Positions 61,501 to 64,000 of a DNA stretch of 64,000 nucleotides are shown in pieces; within the stretch, counting starts at the first letter, position 1; every line of letters begins with the position of its first letter. The stretch covers positions 147,705 to 211,704 of the forward strand of contig CAJNDS010002785.1 of NCBI GenBank assembly GCA_905221605.1. The letters are read 5' to 3'. Origin of the DNA: Symbiodinium natans (lineage: Eukaryota; Sar; Dinophyceae; Suessiales; Symbiodiniaceae). The translations under genes were made by a program, and so were the position numbers. A model generated the notes under the pieces. That model was not told the DNA's origin and ran no database searches. It saw only the letters and a program-made list of their open reading frames with translations.

Positions 61501-62850
61501 CTATCATGGGACAAAATTGGAATCGCTCTACTCGATCCTGTATCTGGGAAAGTTGCAACCGTCCCAGGATGCCTCTCAAGGAGAACAATATTTTTCCCAT
61601 CTTGAAAGAAGGCAACAAGTCTCTCCGAGCAGTTGCGGCCAAATTAGCAGTGTCGTTCGACCAGGCTGCAGGATCTCTCCGTGGCTCCAAAGCAACGGAT
61701 CAGTATATTCTCAGGGAAGACTATGTCCAGCTCGAGGCGCTGCTGCTTCACATCACAGACTCACTGCCTTTGGGGACCTATGTGCAGACTGGCTGGAACC
61801 CCCTTGCGGAAGCTGCCCCAGTTCAACGCATAGCGAGGGAAAGACCGGAGGAGCCGAGTTCATACAGAAATCCACCAAGATCCTCCTCCCAACCTGCCAA
61901 GGAGTCAGCTGTCTCTCAAGATGATGATAACTCCACCTGGCAGCTCGCAACTCCTCCTTGGAGAGTAAACAAGGCAATGGACTCTGACCACAGTGCTCTG
62001 CCGACCTCCTTGCATCAGCCCGAAGATGATAGTGATGAATCCTGGGGGGTTTGGTCACCAGCCGCTGCTGCCGAAGGCACAGATCCACAGGATCCATTTC
62101 ATCAGGAAGTCCCACAGCAACAAGAGGGAAGCAGAAGAGAGCATGCCTGGCAGCCAACAACTCAGCACACACCAAGTTTAGCAGATCTGGATGGTACTCT
62201 TGATCGGCTTTCTGGACGGGGCGCTCACGAAACCAGACAGTGATGATAGGCAAGCTCCTCACACAGGCTCTCAGACATGACCCAGTGAGGTATGGCATGT
62301 CGCTAGACGCTGCTGGCTATGCCAATTTGAAAAGCCTTCTTAATTCCAGGCAGTTTTGGCGGGCTGAAGTGACGGTTCATGAAGTACAGCGAGTACTGGA
62401 AACCTCACAGAAGGTCCGCATGGAGCAGATGACCTCAGAGGAAGACGGTGAAATCTACATCAGAGCCTTACAGGGTCATGGTCATGACATTCCACTGGAC
62501 GAAGATCAACTGCATGAGGTTCTGTCCTCCTCCACAACACCGGAGTGGGGTGTCCACGGGACGAGCTGGCGGGCCTGGCAGCAGATTCGCTCCTCTCAGC
62601 TGCGCAGAATGCAAAGACGTGACATACATATGTCTTTGTCACCAACCAAAACTGCAGGATTCAGGGAGGACTCTTCAGTGGAGATCTAGATCCACCTGCC
62701 GTCTTTGATCGACAGTGGACACAGAGTGCGTCGGGCGAAGAATGGAGTACTGCTGACGCGTGGACCCATTGACCTGTCCCACATCAGCACTGTCATTGAT
62801 CGGCACACAGGCAAGTCTCTGCCCTTCTAAAGCGTCCTCAGCAGTTTCAC
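61501..62850 (+). pseudogene. KptA/Tpt1-like (RNA 2'-phosphotransferase) region with ART-like upstream segment, decayed
   Basis: Directly after the gap one frame reads YHGTKLESLYSILYLGKLQP, which looks like an ADP-ribosyltransferase-fold strand. A second frame (61506-62243) is open for 245 codons, with DYVQLEALLLHITDSLPLGT and an acidic, Gln-rich tail. The third frame (ATG 62243, overlapping the previous TGA as ATGA) has the KptA order: KLLTQALRHDPVRYGMSLDA, then IYIRALQGHGHDI, GVHGTSWRAWQQI, QRRDIHMSL. These carry the Arg, the Arg-x-x-Gln-Gly-His and the His-Gly-Thr of the family. An in-frame TAG at 62687-62689 interrupts the last strands; after it the frame goes on with IHLPSLIDSGHRV and RRAKNGVLLTRGPIDL, as expected for KptA, to TAA at about 62829. 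If intact it would remove a 2'-phosphate from RNA using NAD+ (family knowledge). Here it is probably a remnant, possibly of a multicopy element. Confidence 0.6.
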
Positions 62851-62892
62851 CTGAACCGAATTCGTTCTGCCGTGGTCTACTTTCGCAGCGGG

Positions 62893-62919
62893 AGGCTTCC
62901 TCCGGAGGATTCCTCCACT
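62893..62919. repeat. CCTCCGGAGG palindrome with flanking TTCCTCC
   Basis: GGAGGCTTCCTCCGGAGGAT here recurs as ACCTCCGGAGGCTTCCTCC at about 63819-63837, and GGAGGTTTCCT ends the window (63990-64000). The copies lie on both sides of the frame at 63254. Confidence 0.7.
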
Positions 62920-63253
62920 TCATTTAAAGTAGACAGCAAGTACGCCCTCTGCTTAAGGCAACAAAGACTTTGACACAGCCTGCACGAGTTGTCTCTATTT
63001 GCATGCTCTAAGAGGAATTTCCCCATCCTCCACCTGCTCATTGCCCAGGTGAGCTTAGCGTCGCGCAGTCCACAAGCAGTGGCAGGCGCTTCCTTCTGCA
63101 GTTCCTTGTTCTTGAGCCGTGCAGCTTTCAGCTATAGCTCTTGCATGCCTGTTAGCAATGGTCAATGCCTGCCCGCCATAAGAAACCGCCTCATTCTTCC
63201 GTTTGCAGTAGCCATTCTAACCTCGAATCCAGCCATCAACACCCGAGTTTCCA

Positions 63254-63808
63254 ATGGAGAGCACTAGCTTGGTGCAAGCGCTCACTCCGCTCCTGGTTGC
63301 TCTCGTGCACCAGCAGGTAGTTGCTGAGGACCCGAGCATTTCTTCCGAGACTACCAGCGCAAGGGTTGCGGAGTACCTCCACACTCACAAGGTGAGAATC
63401 CTCGCCCAGTTCATGAACTACGCACATGAGGTGCTCCAAGCAGAGAGGTTGAGGACACTGCATTGGGCAGCACAGTCATTGACCGGATATGATGAATGGC
63501 GTGAAGTTAAGGCGGCCCGGCGCCAAAAGTTGCGGAGCATCAGCCTCCGTTACTTAAGCCAGATGAGGTTCACCGAGCTTCCCACCACCCAAGGAACGTG
63601 GTACTACAGCGTGATCCTCATCGAACTTGAGAGCTTCTATCGGGAGACGCACATTCTCCGGTATACGTCAGGTATGCTGCCCCCGCATCTTGACGCTCAG
63701 TACCAACAAGAGGTTGGGCAGGTCCGTGATGAGTTCTTTGCCGAGGATGCGGAGATGAACATAGCGATCGCACAGTGGACCACCATTTCGGCAGGTCTCA
63801 CAGCATGA
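63254..63808 (+). CDS. Intact 184-codon reading frame, function unknown
   Basis: ATG at 63254 (MESTSLVQALTPLLVALVHQ), stop TGA at 63806-63808. No intron is needed. The protein looks all-helical: EVLQAERLRTLHWAAQSLTG, then a basic stretch (EVKAARRQKLRSISLRYLSQ), WYYSVILIELESFYRETHIL, and an acidic end (GQVRDEFFAEDAEMNIAIAQ). There is no signal peptide or membrane helix. I recognise no family. Its lack of introns, lower GC and position beside the KptA-like remnant and the CCTCCGGAGG repeats suggest it belongs to a mobile or multicopy element rather than to a host gene, but no RT, integrase or transposase is seen within the window. Confidence 0.5.
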   Translation: MESTSLVQALTPLLVALVHQQVVAEDPSISSETTSARVAEYLHTHKVRILAQFMNYAHEVLQAERLRTLHWAAQSLTGYDEWREVKAARRQKLRSISLRYLSQMRFTELPTTQGTWYYSVILIELESFYRETHILRYTSGMLPPHLDAQYQQEVGQVRDEFFAEDAEMNIAIAQWTTISAGLTA

Positions 63809-64000
63809 GTGGGGGCTACCTCCGGAGGCTTCCTCCCCTTCCTGCACCTCGCCGATTCCCTGTACACTTTTCAACACATAAATCGGCCCATTTGAAGGTG
63901 CGGCTCTCAGCGTGACTAGCCATCCATTAGTATGGCAGAACTCCATTAGCACAAAGGTTGATAATAGTGCCTCTTTCTTTCTTTCACTTGGAGGTTTCCT

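Noticed and set aside
1-64000. CRISPR arrays or bacterial-type operons
   Set aside because: Repeats are microsatellite or telomere-like without unique equal-length spacers, and genes are intron-containing.

Overview
The window reads as nuclear DNA of a dinoflagellate. The evidence is: many interstitial TTTAGGG/CCCTAAA (telomere-type) arrays; short exons (about 30-250 bp) whose introns start with GT, GC and possibly GA and end in AG; a C-rich zinc-finger protein and a TIR-like/multi-membrane protein of families I know mainly from Symbiodiniaceae; a KptA/Tpt1-like segment; and every supported gene on the + strand. The genus cannot be fixed from sequence alone. I found no rRNA, tRNA, CRISPR array or organelle genes. 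One run of 100 N (61401-61500) is an assembly gap.

Layout. 1-4.8 kb: microsatellites, two exons of an unknown gene (one with an in-frame TAA) and a zinc-finger gene (2869-3687). 4.9-9.3 kb: exons of an unknown gene leading into a GH5-type glucanase (6395-9257). 9.7-17.1 kb: a coiled-coil multi-exon gene, then a large Q/Y-rich terminal exon (stop at 17068). 17.5-34.9 kb: long chains of short exons with matching phases, unknown product, embedded in introns full of telomere-like arrays, minisatellites, C-tracts and a 993-bp tandem duplication. 36-40 kb: a CLC chloride channel/exchanger. 40.6-44.4 kb: further short exons. 45.6-46.4 kb: an intronless GST-like gene. 47.1-53.8 kb: a cysteine-rich furin-like-repeat protein ending at 53785. 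54-55.2 kb: C-tracts and a 254-bp palindrome. 55.3-59.0 kb: a multi-exon gene of unknown function ending at 59030. 59.8-62.85 kb: a frameshifted TIR-like/membrane gene, the gap, and a decayed KptA/ART-like region. 63.25-63.81 kb: an intact 184-codon reading frame of unknown function.

The most striking structure is the relation between the telomere-like repeats and the exons. Again and again an exon is preceded by a C-strand array (CCCTAAA) at the 3' end of the upstream intron and followed by a G-strand array (TTTAGGG) at the 5' end of the downstream intron. In several cases the first GT of the G-strand array is itself the inferred 5' splice site (exon|GTTTAGGG). A transcribed intron would then begin with UUUAGGG and end with CCCUAAA, which are complementary. 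A second class of intron filler is a short element with terminal inverted repeats that nearly fills two introns, as introner elements do. Exon limits were worked out by eye from reading frame, splice dinucleotides and phase agreement between neighbours; none was checked against RNA or a database.
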